Assembly: GCF_040544485.1 (NCBI RefSeq)
Contig: NZ_JBDZDV010000005.1
Location: 124,001 to 188,000, forward strand
DNA from: Lacicoccus halitifaciens
GTDB taxonomy: Bacteria; Bacillota; Bacilli; Staphylococcales; Salinicoccaceae
DNA length: 64,000 bases
Direction of reading: 5' to 3'
Each line of letters begins with the position of its first letter. Position 1 is the first letter of the stretch. The position numbers were made by a program, and so were the translations under genes. The notes beneath the pieces are model-generated. The model searched no databases. It was given only the letters and a program-made list of their open reading frames with translations, and was not told the DNA's origin. Below are positions 50,223 to 59,194 of this stretch, in pieces.

Positions 50223-51641
50223 TTAAGCTTTGCCGACCATGTCCAATGGTTCCGAAGCGAGCCCCTCTTCCGGTGAGATCGTCTTCGCGACGACCCAGAA
50301 GGAGATGACACCGAAGACGAACGCGGTGAGTATCCCCATTGCGCCTGCGACATGGATGTTGTCCGTCATCATCTGCACCGTACCGTACACGGCGGTTGAA
50401 ATCGCGATTCCGAATGAGTTGCCGAGTGAACTCGCCATCTTGTAGATGCCTGAGGCGATGCCCACCTGGTCATTGTTGATGTGGACGAGTGATGTGTCCA
50501 TTGAAGGTGTGGCATACATGCCGACACCCACGCCTGCGATCAGGAAGCCGATGAATACGACGATGATGTATGCAAAGTCCGGCAGGAAAGTCATGGCCGC
50601 CATGCTCATCCCGAGGGATGCGATCAGTATCGACCAGAGCATCGGTTTCCTCGCGCCCATCGTCTGCAGCATGCGCTCCCCGACACGGATCATCACAAGC
50701 AGCGTCACGATATGCCCGATGGTCAGCAGTCCCGCTTCAAATGAAGTGAAGCCCCTTGCGACCTGCACGTAGATGTTCGCGACGACGATCGATGCGACGA
50801 TCCCGTTCTGCAGGAAGTTCGAGACGACCGCACCTGTATACGGTTTGATCTTGAACAGGTTGAAGTCGATGAACTGATGCTTCCGCCGCTTTTCATATTC
50901 AAAGAACACAGCAAGCAGCAGCAGAGTGCCTGCCATCAGCACGATCATGAGCGGGCTTGTCCAGCCAAGTTCCTGGCCCTGGGTGACGATGATGTTCACG
51001 CCGAGGAGCACCAGCACGAATAAAACAAATCCACCATAGTCGAACGGGGCTTTATTGTGGTCATTCGCCTTGCTTTCCTTGATGTCCCTTAAAATCCACA
51101 TGGAGATCAGTGCGACGATGATGGAAATGACGAATATCCATCTCCAGCCCATGTAGGTTGCGATCAGCCCGCCGGCAAGCGTTGCGACACCCGCGCCGCC
51201 CCATGAACCGAACGACCAGTAGCTGAGTGCCCGCTGACGGTCCTTTTCATCGAATGCCGTCTTGATCAGGGAGATTGTTGCCGGCATGATGAACGCCGCT
51301 GAAATACCCTGGAGCGCGCGGCCGGTGATCAGGAAGAATGGCCCCTGTGCAAGCAGCACGAGCAGGCTCCCCGCTATGCTCAGTATCAGTCCGATGTAGG
51401 TCATTTTCTTACGGCCCGAACGGTCGGAAAGGCCGCCCGCCACGACGATGAACAGCCCTGAGAATAATGCGGTCAGGCTTGTTGCGATATTCAACGCACC
51501 GAGTGAGATGTCCATATCCGCACTCATCGCGGGAATGATGTTGATCATGGAGTTCGCGAACAGCCAGAATGTCAGCACGGCCAGCACGATACCCACTATG
51601 TAAAGATTGCTTTTTCCAGAAGACGCTTTCATGAATTTCAT
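50223..51641 (-). CDS. MFS drug/metabolite exporter (DHA2, 14-helix type)
   Basis: Major facilitator with about 14 predicted helices, 472 residues, of the EmrB/QacA group. Features are LFSGLFIVVAGGLSDRSGRKKM (motif A), GRALQGISAAFIMPATISL (motif C-like), SFGSWGGAGVATLAGGL and DTSLVHINNDQVGIASGIYKMASSLGNSFGIA. GGATG precedes the ATG at 51641. It is divergent from a LysR-type gene that probably regulates it. The exported compound is unknown. Confidence 0.92.
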   Translation of the reverse strand: MKFMKASSGKSNLYIVGIVLAVLTFWLFANSMINIIPAMSADMDISLGALNIATSLTALFSGLFIVVAGGLSDRSGRKKMTYIGLILSIAGSLLVLLAQGPFFLITGRALQGISAAFIMPATISLIKTAFDEKDRQRALSYWSFGSWGGAGVATLAGGLIATYMGWRWIFVISIIVALISMWILRDIKESKANDHNKAPFDYGGFVLFVLVLLGVNIIVTQGQELGWTSPLMIVLMAGTLLLLAVFFEYEKRRKHQFIDFNLFKIKPYTGAVVSNFLQNGIVASIVVANIYVQVARGFTSFEAGLLTIGHIVTLLVMIRVGERMLQTMGARKPMLWSILIASLGMSMAAMTFLPDFAYIIVVFIGFLIAGVGVGMYATPSMDTSLVHINNDQVGIASGIYKMASSLGNSFGIAISTAVYGTVQMMTDNIHVAGAMGILTAFVFGVISFWVVAKTISPEEGLASEPLDMVGKA

Positions 51642-51758
51642 CCTAACTTAATTTGTGAGATTATTAACGTAATGTCATCATACATGCTATAATTTTATTT
51701 GAATAGTATATAAAAACTATATAACTATAGGTTTTATTTATAGAAGGAGAAGAAAACC

Positions 51759-52619
51759 ATGGACATCAAGCAGTTGCGATACTTTGATGCGATCGTGAGG
51801 CACGGGAAGATCAGCTGGGCGGCCAACGCGCTCTTTATTTCCCAGCCTTCCCTGAGCATGTCTCTCGGCAAGCTTGAAGAGGAGCTCGGTTTCCGGCTGC
51901 TCGAACGGAACGACGGCATGTTCAAGCTCACCGATGCCGGCGCCGAGTTTTACCAGCATGTGAAGCTCGTGCTGTCGATGTACGGCAACATGGAAGATGA
52001 AGTGCAGTATATAAGGAAGAAAGGGAGCGGCAAGTTGAAGGTCGGCATCACCGAGACTTTCAGGATGGTGACGCCGGAGCTGTTTGAGATCTACCTTGAT
52101 AAATATAACGACCTCGACATCCAGCTGACGGAAGGCACGACGACGCACATCATCAAACAGGTCAAGACGCACCAGCTGCACTTCGGCCTCACCACCCTGA
52201 ATTACCTGGAAGACGGCATGGAGTCGATCCACCTCGGACAGAATGTCTACTCGGTGCTCGTCCATAAGGATTTTCCGCTTCAGGTCGTGAAGCTTGAGGA
52301 TTTGACGGCACACACTTTGATTTTCATCGAAAACTCCACCGTGCTCAATAAATTCCTCCAGGAGAATAACCTGCAGTTCAGGAACATCATCCGCGTGGAC
52401 ACGATCGGCACCGCGGTGCGGCTCGTCAAAAAAGGCCTCGGGTTTGCCGTCATACCGGAATTCTACGCCAAGCACTACACCGACGACGATGTTAAGAGCA
52501 TCAACCTCCAGCACGATTTGAAGAGCCCCGATTTGTACCTCTCCTTCATGAAGGACAGGCATTTCTCCCCCGTCATGGAAGACTGCATCAAAATGACGCA
52601 CGGCTACCTGCTCGGTTAG
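51759..52619 (+). CDS. LysR-family transcriptional regulator
   Basis: The 286-residue protein has the LysR N-terminal helix-turn-helix (MDIKQLRYFDAIVRHGKIS, WAANALFISQPSLSMSLGKLEEELGF, residues 1-50) and the substrate-binding co-inducer domain (about 90-285) starting GSGKLKVGITE. GAAGGAGAAG lies before the ATG. It is divergent from the MFS exporter gene, its likely target. A long frame on the opposite strand of this gene is a shadow. A repeat array starts 22 nt after the stop. Confidence 0.93.
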   Translation: MDIKQLRYFDAIVRHGKISWAANALFISQPSLSMSLGKLEEELGFRLLERNDGMFKLTDAGAEFYQHVKLVLSMYGNMEDEVQYIRKKGSGKLKVGITETFRMVTPELFEIYLDKYNDLDIQLTEGTTTHIIKQVKTHQLHFGLTTLNYLEDGMESIHLGQNVYSVLVHKDFPLQVVKLEDLTAHTLIFIENSTVLNKFLQENNLQFRNIIRVDTIGTAVRLVKKGLGFAVIPEFYAKHYTDDDVKSINLQHDLKSPDLYLSFMKDRHFSPVMEDCIKMTHGYLLG

Positions 52620-52640
52620 GCAGGCTCGCCCCGGTCCGGC

Positions 52641-53040
52641 GGATGGAGACGTGGGCCAGCGGGCTTCTGTCCGGTTTCCGGGAGAATTTCCGGACGGAGA
52701 CGTGGGCCAGTGGGTCTCTGTCTGGTTTCCGGGAGTTTTTCCGGATGGAGGCGTTGGCCAGCGGGCCTCTGTCTGGTTTTCGGGCGGATTTCCGGACGGA
52801 GGCGTTGGCCAGCGGGCCTCTGTCTGGTTTTCTCAAAGAAATCCGGACGGAGGCGCCAACCAACGGGGTTCTGTCTGGTTTTCTTAAAGAGATCCGGACG
52901 GAGGTGTCTGCCAGAGACACTCTGTCTGGTTTTCAGGAGGATTTCCGGATGGAGAGCCAACCAACAAGGTTCTGGCTGGTTTGCTCAAAGAAATCCGGAT
53001 GGCCATCAAGGCGGGCGAGGCTCTGTCAGTTTTCCGGATC
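52641..53040. repeat. Tandem array of 51-bp hairpin units (seven full, one partial)
   Basis: Units begin at 52641, 52692, 52743, 52794, 52845, 52896 and 52947, 51 bp apart, then 52997 and a truncated end near 53036. Each holds TCTGTCTGG facing CCGGACGGA (for example 52819-52827 and 52843-52851), extended by TTTC and GAAA around a short loop, so a 33-34 nt hairpin plus a 17-18 nt linker. Because 51 is a multiple of 3, several frames stay open across it on both strands; these are unlikely to be genes. It lies between lysR and glpQ-type genes. Confidence 0.95.
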
Positions 53041-53148
53041 TTTACAATGGGATTGAAAGTTTACTGCACGTTAACAGGAACTTCATCCGCCATGAATATT
53101 CCTCCCCTACACTATCCAGGTAAGACATTTTAAGAGGAGGAAACATCT

Positions 53149-53997
53149 TTGAACATTTCTGCAGGCAATTTCTTGAAAGTTTTGATAGCTGCACTGCTTT
53201 TGATCAGTGCAGCAGGATTGATGGATGGTAAAAAGGCGTCGGCCAATGCTGCCGACCACACATTGAACGTCGCCCACAGGGGTGCTTCGGGCTATGCGCC
53301 GGAGAACACGATGGCGGCATTCGACAGGGCGTTTGAAATGAAAGCGGATTTCATCGAGATTGATGTCCATATGAGTGCGGACGGTGAAGTCGTCGCCATC
53401 CACGACCTGATGGTCGACCGGACGACTAACGGTTCAGGCAGGGTGAGTGACTTCACTTTGGAAGAACTGAAGCAGCTTGATGCGGGCAGCTGGTTCGGCC
53501 CTGAATTCGCAGGCGAGCAGATCCCTACACTGGAAGAAATCCTGGATGCCTACCGCGGCAAAATCGGCATCCTGATTGAAATAAAAGACCCTTCCGCCCA
53601 CCCTGGCATTGAGGACGCTGTTGCTGCAGCACTCGCGGAAAGGAATATGGACAAACCGAACAACGGCAAGATCATCGTCCAGTCCTTCGACCATGGCTCG
53701 GTTGCATACTTCAACTCACTGCTCCCGAACATTCCGACGGGTGTCCTCGTCGGCAACCTGGCAGACGGCATTTCAGATGAAGCACTGGCACAGTTTGCGA
53801 CTTACGCCGATTACTTCAACCCGAATCACAGGATGGTGGACGCAGAGCTGGTTGAGCGCGTCCAAGCACATGGCCTGAAGATCGCACCCTACACCATCAA
53901 TGACCAGACACGTGTCAACGAACTGATCGATAATGGCGTCGACGGCATCATTTCCGACTTCCCGGATCTGATCAGCCATACAGGACAACCGCAATAA
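53149..53997 (+). CDS. Glycerophosphodiester phosphodiesterase, secreted
   Basis: Hydrolyses glycerophosphodiesters such as deacylated phospholipids to glycerol-3-phosphate and an alcohol. The 282-residue precursor begins at a TTG behind GAGGAGG and has an N-terminal signal peptide (about 1-33). The GDPD domain shows VAHRGASGYAPENTMAAFDRA (first catalytic His and Arg), FIEIDVHMSADGEVVAIHDLMVDRTT (Glu and Asp metal ligands, second His), IEIKDPSAH and QSFDHGSVAYF. Could release phosphate and glycerol from lipid or teichoic acid breakdown. Stands alone with a terminator after it. Confidence 0.93.
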   Translation: MNISAGNFLKVLIAALLLISAAGLMDGKKASANAADHTLNVAHRGASGYAPENTMAAFDRAFEMKADFIEIDVHMSADGEVVAIHDLMVDRTTNGSGRVSDFTLEELKQLDAGSWFGPEFAGEQIPTLEEILDAYRGKIGILIEIKDPSAHPGIEDAVAAALAERNMDKPNNGKIIVQSFDHGSVAYFNSLLPNIPTGVLVGNLADGISDEALAQFATYADYFNPNHRMVDAELVERVQAHGLKIAPYTINDQTRVNELIDNGVDGIISDFPDLISHTGQPQ

Positions 53998-54008
53998 CAA
54001 CTAGACAT

Positions 54009-54045
54009 GAAAAGCTGACCCCGGCAGTGCCGGGGTCAGCTTTTT
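54009..54045. terminator. Convergent bidirectional terminator
   Basis: AAGCTGACCCCGGC and GCCGGGGTCAGCTT are perfect inverted repeats with A and T runs outside. Confidence 0.93.
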
Positions 54046-54048
54046 CCG

Positions 54049-54738
54049 TCAATCAAGCAGCGGGCGCACTTTCCTGTACATCAGCTCGCCCGCCTTGAAC
54101 AGCACGTAGGCGAACAATATGGAGGCGGCGATATAGGCGGCATCGGAAATCCCCTCGAACACCGGCCTGTCCTGGAGATAAAAATAGTTGCCGCCCGTCA
54201 GCATATTTGTCACATATGCAACAGCGAGGTAGACCACAAACCACGGGAGGACCTTCAGGCTGTCACCGGTTTTTATTTCCTTCCCATAGGCGACCATCCC
54301 GTAGAACGGCAGCAGTAAAGTCACGACGTGGTTTATGAAGAAGCTGATGCCGATGGGATGGGTCACGCCGTACACCTGGCTCGGGTACAGGAAGCTGAGC
54401 CACGCGAACAGTGCAAATAATGCGAGCACCCTGAAGACCGCAGCATTCCGGGTCAGCAGATAAAGTATGCCGAGCAGTGAATTGATGCGGCTGATATGGA
54501 GCGGCAGTGAAACGGACGCATCAAAGCCTGTCTCATCACCCACTATGAAATAGTAGGATCCGTACAACAGGAGCTGCTGCAGCAGGATGACGATGAGGAT
54601 CACCACAGTGATCGTCCGCCTCCGGTCCTTGACCCGTGAGGTATTCGAGAAAAAAGCCGCCGCAACAACAATCAGTCCGAAAATATAGATCAGATGATCG
54701 ATGCTGAATATGCCGATGTATTCCCCGTAATCCGCCAT
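54049..54738 (-). CDS. TIGR02206/YwaF-family integral membrane protein
   Basis: Integral membrane protein of 229 residues with about seven helices; family members are described only as YwaF-like and have no established function. Features are the N-terminal FSIDHLIYIFGLIV, SLPLHISRINSLLGILYLL with conserved Pro and His, VTHPIGISFFINHVVTLLLPFYGM and TNMLTGGNYFYLQDRP. It is downstream of a small lipoprotein gene, with which it may be co-transcribed. Confidence 0.85.
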   Translation of the reverse strand: MADYGEYIGIFSIDHLIYIFGLIVVAAAFFSNTSRVKDRRRTITVVILIVILLQQLLLYGSYYFIVGDETGFDASVSLPLHISRINSLLGILYLLTRNAAVFRVLALFALFAWLSFLYPSQVYGVTHPIGISFFINHVVTLLLPFYGMVAYGKEIKTGDSLKVLPWFVVYLAVAYVTNMLTGGNYFYLQDRPVFEGISDAAYIAASILFAYVLFKAGELMYRKVRPLLD

Positions 54739-54767
54739 GGCATCCCCCGCCTTCCGAGATCATTTCA

Positions 54768-55151
54768 TCACTTGGGCAATACTTCCACGTGGGTCTCCGT
54801 ACCATTGATGTAATACCTGAGCGTCTCGACTTCGGTGCCGATCTCCAGTTTGTAGACGTGGAGGATTTCGGCTTCCGCATCATCCGGTTTCTCCATCCTG
54901 ATATCAAGGATGCCCTCTTCCGCTTCCTCCACCGTCAGACGTGTGGCGCCCGGTGCGTAGAAGGCGAGGTAATCGCCCTCCCCGTCCTCTGCCCTGATAT
55001 GCATAATGTTGATGATGTCCTCATTCTGCACATATTCCTGCATGTCGCTGTCGAGCGCGTCCACATCCACCGCCTCGACTTCGGAATCCCCCACTGCCGT
55101 ACAGCCGGTGAGCTCGATCGTGAAGCACATGAATAAAAAGAATAACCGCAT
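54768..55151 (-). CDS. Small predicted lipoprotein, unknown function
   Basis: The start is the ATG ending at 55151 (MRLFFLFMCFTIELTGC), because GGGGGCGG lies upstream; the longer frame adds 39 residues without a site. The 127-residue protein has a short signal with a lipobox-like LTGC and then acidic segments (SEVEAVDVDALDSDMQEY). No family recognised. It is 29 nt upstream of the YwaF-type gene. Confidence 0.65.
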   Translation of the reverse strand: MRLFFLFMCFTIELTGCTAVGDSEVEAVDVDALDSDMQEYVQNEDIINIMHIRAEDGEGDYLAFYAPGATRLTVEEAEEGILDIRMEKPDDAEAEILHVYKLEIGTEVETLRYYINGTETHVEVLPK

Positions 55152-55293
55152 GATGCACCGCCCCCTTATGTTTACTATATTATATCCCTTTAAGGGCATG
55201 TCTACACCTGGAGATTGGTATTGTGACCCTTTCAAAATGCATTTTGATATAATGGGCATGGATATCACTAATGATTTAAAAGGAGTTTATTGT

Positions 55294-56553
55294 ATGAAGA
55301 AGTTCATTAACGCGAACATATACGGTGACACCGGGTCAACGGAGATTCTGGTTGAGGACGGGAAGTTTTCAGCCGTCGGCACGGACCTCGGTGATGCCGA
55401 TGAAGTGATCGACCTTGAAGGGAAGCTCGTCCTCCCGCCGTATGTCGATCCGCACCTGCATCTCGATTACATCTTCTCCGGCCTCGGCGAAGGGAATGCC
55501 AACGTCTCAGGCACACTTTTCGAAGGCATCCAGCGCTGGAGCGACAATAAAAAGACGCTGACCGAGGAAAAGGTGCGTGAGCGGGCACTCGAGGGCATCC
55601 GCAAGGAAGTGAGCCACGGGGTCCAGTATATCCGCACACATGTCGATGTGACGGATCCGGAACTGACCGGCATGAAGGCACTCCTCAAATTGCGTGAGGA
55701 ATTGAAGGACAGCGTGACGCTGCAGCTCGTCGCATTCCCGCAGGAAGGGTTCTTCAGATATGAAGGCGGCGAAGAACTGGTGAGGAAAGCGCTCGATATG
55801 GGGGCGGACGTCGTCGGCGGCATCCCGCATTTCGAGATTTCGTATGAACACGGGGTGGAGTCGCTCAGGCGCATCGTCGACCTCGCACTGGAATATGATG
55901 TGATGATCGACATCCACTGTGATGAAAACGACGACCCGAACAGCAGGTTTTTGGAAGTGCTGAACGCACTCGTCATGGAGAAGGAGTACGGCGAAAAGAC
56001 GACCGCGAGCCATACATGCTCCTTCGGTGCAGTCGAGAATTCCTATGCGAATAAAATGATGGGACTCTTCAAGGCATCGAAGATCAACTTCATCTCCTGT
56101 CCGACTGAAAACGCCCATCTGCAGGGGCGCGGCGACAACTATCCGAAGCGCCGGGGCCTGACGCGTGTGAAGGAACTGCTTGAAAACGGCAATACCGTGG
56201 CTTTCGCACAGGATTCCATCGCAGACTACTGGTACCCGCTCGGCAACGGCAATATGATGAACATACTCGACAACGGCATCCACCTCGCGCATTATACGCA
56301 CATCGATGAAATCAACAAGGCGCTCGATCTCATCACCTTCAATGGTGCTGCCGTCATGCGGATTGATGAAGACTACGGCGGCTACGGCATAGAAGCCGGA
56401 AAACCCGCGAACTTCATCGTGCTCGATGCACATGATGCATATGAAGCGGTTCGTGAACGCGCCGAAGTGCTCGCATCCGTCCGCAGCGGCGAATATATCT
56501 TCAAGCGCGAAGTACGCAAGAATGAAATCGAGAATGAATTCCTGAAAGGCTGA
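55294..56553 (+). CDS. Cytosine deaminase-like amidohydrolase
   Basis: Metal-dependent amidohydrolase of the CodA branch that probably deaminates cytosine or a related ring. The start is ATG 55294 (MKKFINANIYGD), with AAAGGAG 8-9 nt upstream; upstream in-frame codons run into the opposing lipoprotein gene. The 419-residue protein has the metal motif VDPHLHLDY (His-x-His), HVDVTDPELT, DIHCDENDDPNSR (His), SHTCSFGAVENSY (His) and AFAQDSIADYWYPLGNGNM (Asp). Typical CodA is about 425 residues. Substrates vary among close relatives, for example isoguanine, creatinine or triazines. Confidence 0.9.
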   Translation: MKKFINANIYGDTGSTEILVEDGKFSAVGTDLGDADEVIDLEGKLVLPPYVDPHLHLDYIFSGLGEGNANVSGTLFEGIQRWSDNKKTLTEEKVRERALEGIRKEVSHGVQYIRTHVDVTDPELTGMKALLKLREELKDSVTLQLVAFPQEGFFRYEGGEELVRKALDMGADVVGGIPHFEISYEHGVESLRRIVDLALEYDVMIDIHCDENDDPNSRFLEVLNALVMEKEYGEKTTASHTCSFGAVENSYANKMMGLFKASKINFISCPTENAHLQGRGDNYPKRRGLTRVKELLENGNTVAFAQDSIADYWYPLGNGNMMNILDNGIHLAHYTHIDEINKALDLITFNGAAVMRIDEDYGGYGIEAGKPANFIVLDAHDAYEAVRERAEVLASVRSGEYIFKREVRKNEIENEFLKG

Positions 56554-56558
56554 TGAAG

Positions 56559-56585
56559 AGCCCCGCACCCTGTGCGGGGCTTTTT
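56559..56585 (+). terminator. Terminator after the cytosine deaminase-like gene
   Basis: AGCCCCGCAC pairs perfectly with GTGCGGGGCT, followed by five T. Confidence 0.92.
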
Positions 56586-56662
56586 CATATGAACAGGATG
56601 TTTAATTTTTACATATCCGGCAAGAGGAATAACAGCCAATATTATATGTAAGGAGAATGTAA

Positions 56663-58075
56663 ATGGAACTTTCACCCGATGTCGTCGGGTTCAGTTTACT
56701 GATCCTTGGCATACTGCTCCTGATCGGTAAATGGATCCGTGTGTTCACCCCGTTTCTGCAGAATTATTTCGTACCAAGCTCGCTGATCGCCGGGGCCGTC
56801 GGTCTGCTGCTCGGCCCGGAGATCCTCGGACGGCTCGGCGTCAATCTCTTTGATGAGGGCGGTCTGTTTCCCCAGGTGATGATTGACGTATGGGACACTC
56901 TTCCCGGCATGCTGATCAACGTCATCTTTGCCTCGCTGTTTTTGGGCATGACGTTCCCTAAATTGAAGGATGCGTGGGATATCGCAGGTCCTCAGATCAC
57001 CTTTGCACATTTCCTGTCATGGGGCCAGTATGTGGTCGGCATCACGCTGGCACTGCTTGTACTTACACCCTTCTTCGGCATGAACCCGGCAGCCGGTGCG
57101 CTGCTTGAGATCAGCTTCGTCGGCGGACACGGGACTGCCGCCGGCCTCTCCGATACATTCGCATCAGTCGGGTTCGAGGAAGGGCTTGACCTTGCCATCG
57201 GCCTTGCGACGGTCAGCCTCATCGTCGGCGTGATGCTCAGTGTCGCACTGCTCAACTGGGCAGCCCGTAAAGGCGAGACTGAAATACTCAAAAATCCTGA
57301 AGACATAGATGAAGACAGGAAGAAGGTCCTCTTCTCGAAGGAGGAACAGCAGGAGGAACCGGCGGGCAGGCAGACGACGCGCTCTGAATTCATAGAGACG
57401 CTCACCGTCCATTTCGGATACATCGCGCTCGCCATTGCGATCGGCTATGCGCTGCTGCAGGGTCTGATATGGATCGAGGAACAGTTATGGATCGATCAGA
57501 TTGAGATTTTCACCCATCTGCCGCTCTTCCCGCTCGCAATGGTCGGTGCCGTCCTTGTGCAGCTGTTCCTGAACAATTTCGTAAAATACAACGTCGTCGA
57601 CCGCGGCGTCATCAACCGCATCCAGGGGCTGGCACTCGATATGCTGATCGCTTCAGCCATCGCCACGCTCTCACTTGCGGTCATCGGGGACTACCTGGTT
57701 CCTTTCATCCTGCTGAGTCTTGCAGGTATCGGATGGTCGGTCTTTTCATTCCTCGTCGTCGCACCGCGCATCATGCCGGACTACTGGTTTGAGCGTGCCA
57801 TCGGCGACTTCGGGCAGGGCATGGGGCTCAGTGCCGCAGGCCTGCTCATGATCAAGCTTGCGGACCCGGACGACGAGTCCCCTGCAAAGGAAGGCTTCAG
57901 CTATAAGCAGCTCTTCCTCGACCTCATCGTCGGCGGCGGTATCGTGACAGCCGCATCCGTCCCGCTCATCGTGGCGATCGGGCCGGTGCCGATGCTGATC
58001 ATCACCGCCATCATCACGCTCGGCTGGCTGCTGCTCGGCCGCTACCAGTTCAAGAAGAAAAAAGCTGAAAACTGA
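56663..58075 (+). CDS. gltS: GltS-type sodium/glutamate symporter
   Basis: Sodium-coupled carboxylate/amino-acid importer of the ESS family. The 470-residue protein has about ten hydrophobic segments, FVPSSLIAGAVGLLLGPEIL, LEISFVGGHGTAAGLSDTF (conserved Gly-rich reentrant loop), and a matching second loop with FGQGMGLSAAGLLMIKLADP. A central hydrophilic loop (about 205-250) is charged. AAGGAG precedes the ATG. It is convergent with the next gene. The substrate could be glutamate or another acid. Confidence 0.88.
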   Translation: MELSPDVVGFSLLILGILLLIGKWIRVFTPFLQNYFVPSSLIAGAVGLLLGPEILGRLGVNLFDEGGLFPQVMIDVWDTLPGMLINVIFASLFLGMTFPKLKDAWDIAGPQITFAHFLSWGQYVVGITLALLVLTPFFGMNPAAGALLEISFVGGHGTAAGLSDTFASVGFEEGLDLAIGLATVSLIVGVMLSVALLNWAARKGETEILKNPEDIDEDRKKVLFSKEEQQEEPAGRQTTRSEFIETLTVHFGYIALAIAIGYALLQGLIWIEEQLWIDQIEIFTHLPLFPLAMVGAVLVQLFLNNFVKYNVVDRGVINRIQGLALDMLIASAIATLSLAVIGDYLVPFILLSLAGIGWSVFSFLVVAPRIMPDYWFERAIGDFGQGMGLSAAGLLMIKLADPDDESPAKEGFSYKQLFLDLIVGGGIVTAASVPLIVAIGPVPMLIITAIITLGWLLLGRYQFKKKKAEN

Positions 58076-58079
58076 TCAT

Positions 58080-58118
58080 AAAAAAGCATCCCGGACAAAA
58101 TTGTCCGGGATGCTTTCG
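58080..58118. terminator. Convergent bidirectional terminator
   Basis: AAGCATCCCGGACAA and TTGTCCGGGATGCTT form a perfect stem between the gltS-type gene and the SDR gene. Confidence 0.92.
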
Positions 58119-58123
58119 TTATA

Positions 58124-59017
58124 TTATAAGTCGATCGGAATGCCTCCGGTGACGCCGTAAATCTGGCCTGTGATATAGCTTGCTTCGTCTGAAGCGAGCA
58201 GTACATAAACAGGTGCCAGTTCAACCGGCTGTCCGGCGCGTCCGAGCGGCGTCGACTGGCCGAACTCGGGGATCGCACCTTCCGGCTGGCCGTTGTCCAT
58301 CTGGAGCGGCGTCCAGATCGGGCCCGGCGCGACGCCGTTCACGCGCACGCCTTTTTCTGCAAAGTACTTGGACCATGACACCGTGAAGTTCGCCACAGCG
58401 CCATTCGTCGCCGCATAATCCATCATCGTCTCACTCGGGTCATAAGTGTTGACCGATGCGGTCGTGACGATCGCACTGCCCGGCTTCAGATGTTTTTCAG
58501 CAGCCTTCACTGATTCGAACATGCTGATGACATTCACTTTGAATGTATCCTCGACCTGCTTGATCGAGATGTCGGACAGTTCAGTCTGTGCAATCTGCTG
58601 AGCTGCGTTCAGTACAAGGATATCCAAAGCACCGAACGCTGCGACCGTCTTCTCGACGATTTCTGTTGCCGCACCTTCATCACGCAGGTCATACGGCAGA
58701 AGCAGCGCCTGTCTGCCCTCTTTTTCAATCAGTGCCTTCACTTCTTCAGCGTCCTCTTCTTCACCCGGCAGGTAGTGGATGGCGACGTTTGCACCTTCCC
58801 TTGCATAGGCGATCGCCGCTGCACGGCCGATGCCGGAGTCCCCGCCGGTGACGAGGGCATTACGGCCTTCGAGACGGCCATGTCCCTTATAGGATTCCTC
58901 GCCGCAGTCCGGCTTCGGATCCATCCTGTTCTGCAGGGCCGGTGTATCCTGCTCCTGATCCGGGAACTTGTCCGTATGGAACATTTCGCGTGGATCGTTC
59001 AAATTAGACTTTCCCAT
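58124..59017 (-). CDS. SDR-family dehydrogenase of the YhdF/YdaD stress-protein type
   Basis: The start is the ATG ending at 59017 (MGKSNLNDPREMF); a TTG one codon upstream has no better site. The 297-residue protein has the long N-terminal extension of the YdaD/GSP39 group (PREMFHTDKFPDQEQDTPALQNRMDPKPDCGEESYKG). The nucleotide motif TGGDSGIGRA, LVLNAAQQ, the catalytic YAATNGAVANF, and the C-terminal IYGVTGG follow. In bacilli these are general-stress or sugar/alcohol dehydrogenases of unclear substrate. Confidence 0.9.
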   Translation of the reverse strand: MGKSNLNDPREMFHTDKFPDQEQDTPALQNRMDPKPDCGEESYKGHGRLEGRNALVTGGDSGIGRAAAIAYAREGANVAIHYLPGEEEDAEEVKALIEKEGRQALLLPYDLRDEGAATEIVEKTVAAFGALDILVLNAAQQIAQTELSDISIKQVEDTFKVNVISMFESVKAAEKHLKPGSAIVTTASVNTYDPSETMMDYAATNGAVANFTVSWSKYFAEKGVRVNGVAPGPIWTPLQMDNGQPEGAIPEFGQSTPLGRAGQPVELAPVYVLLASDEASYITGQIYGVTGGIPIDL

Positions 59018-59194
59018 CAAACTTCACTCCTGTTTCAATTTTTTATTTTATTAATGATTTGATTGACTTGTTTTCACATGATTATAAATACCCGCTGGGC
59101 GCGCCGAATAAACACTGTGCGGATTTGTTGAACCGGTGGGGCTGAATGGATAACATATTATATGAAGATAAATGATCACAAAGGAGCGAGATGA

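Noticed and set aside
51738..52601. 287-codon minus-strand frame opposite the LysR gene
   Set aside because: The plus-strand LysR has conserved helix-turn-helix and ribosome site; the opposite frame has neither.
52588..53123. Open frames of 78-137 codons on both strands across the repeat array
   Set aside because: The unit length of 51 bp is a multiple of three, so frames stay open by periodicity. The predicted proteins are only 17-residue repeats, on both strands at once, with no ribosome site or signal.
55507..56568. 353-codon minus-strand frame opposite the cytosine deaminase-like gene
   Set aside because: It is an antisense shadow of a gene with full family motifs; the shadow has no recognisable domain.
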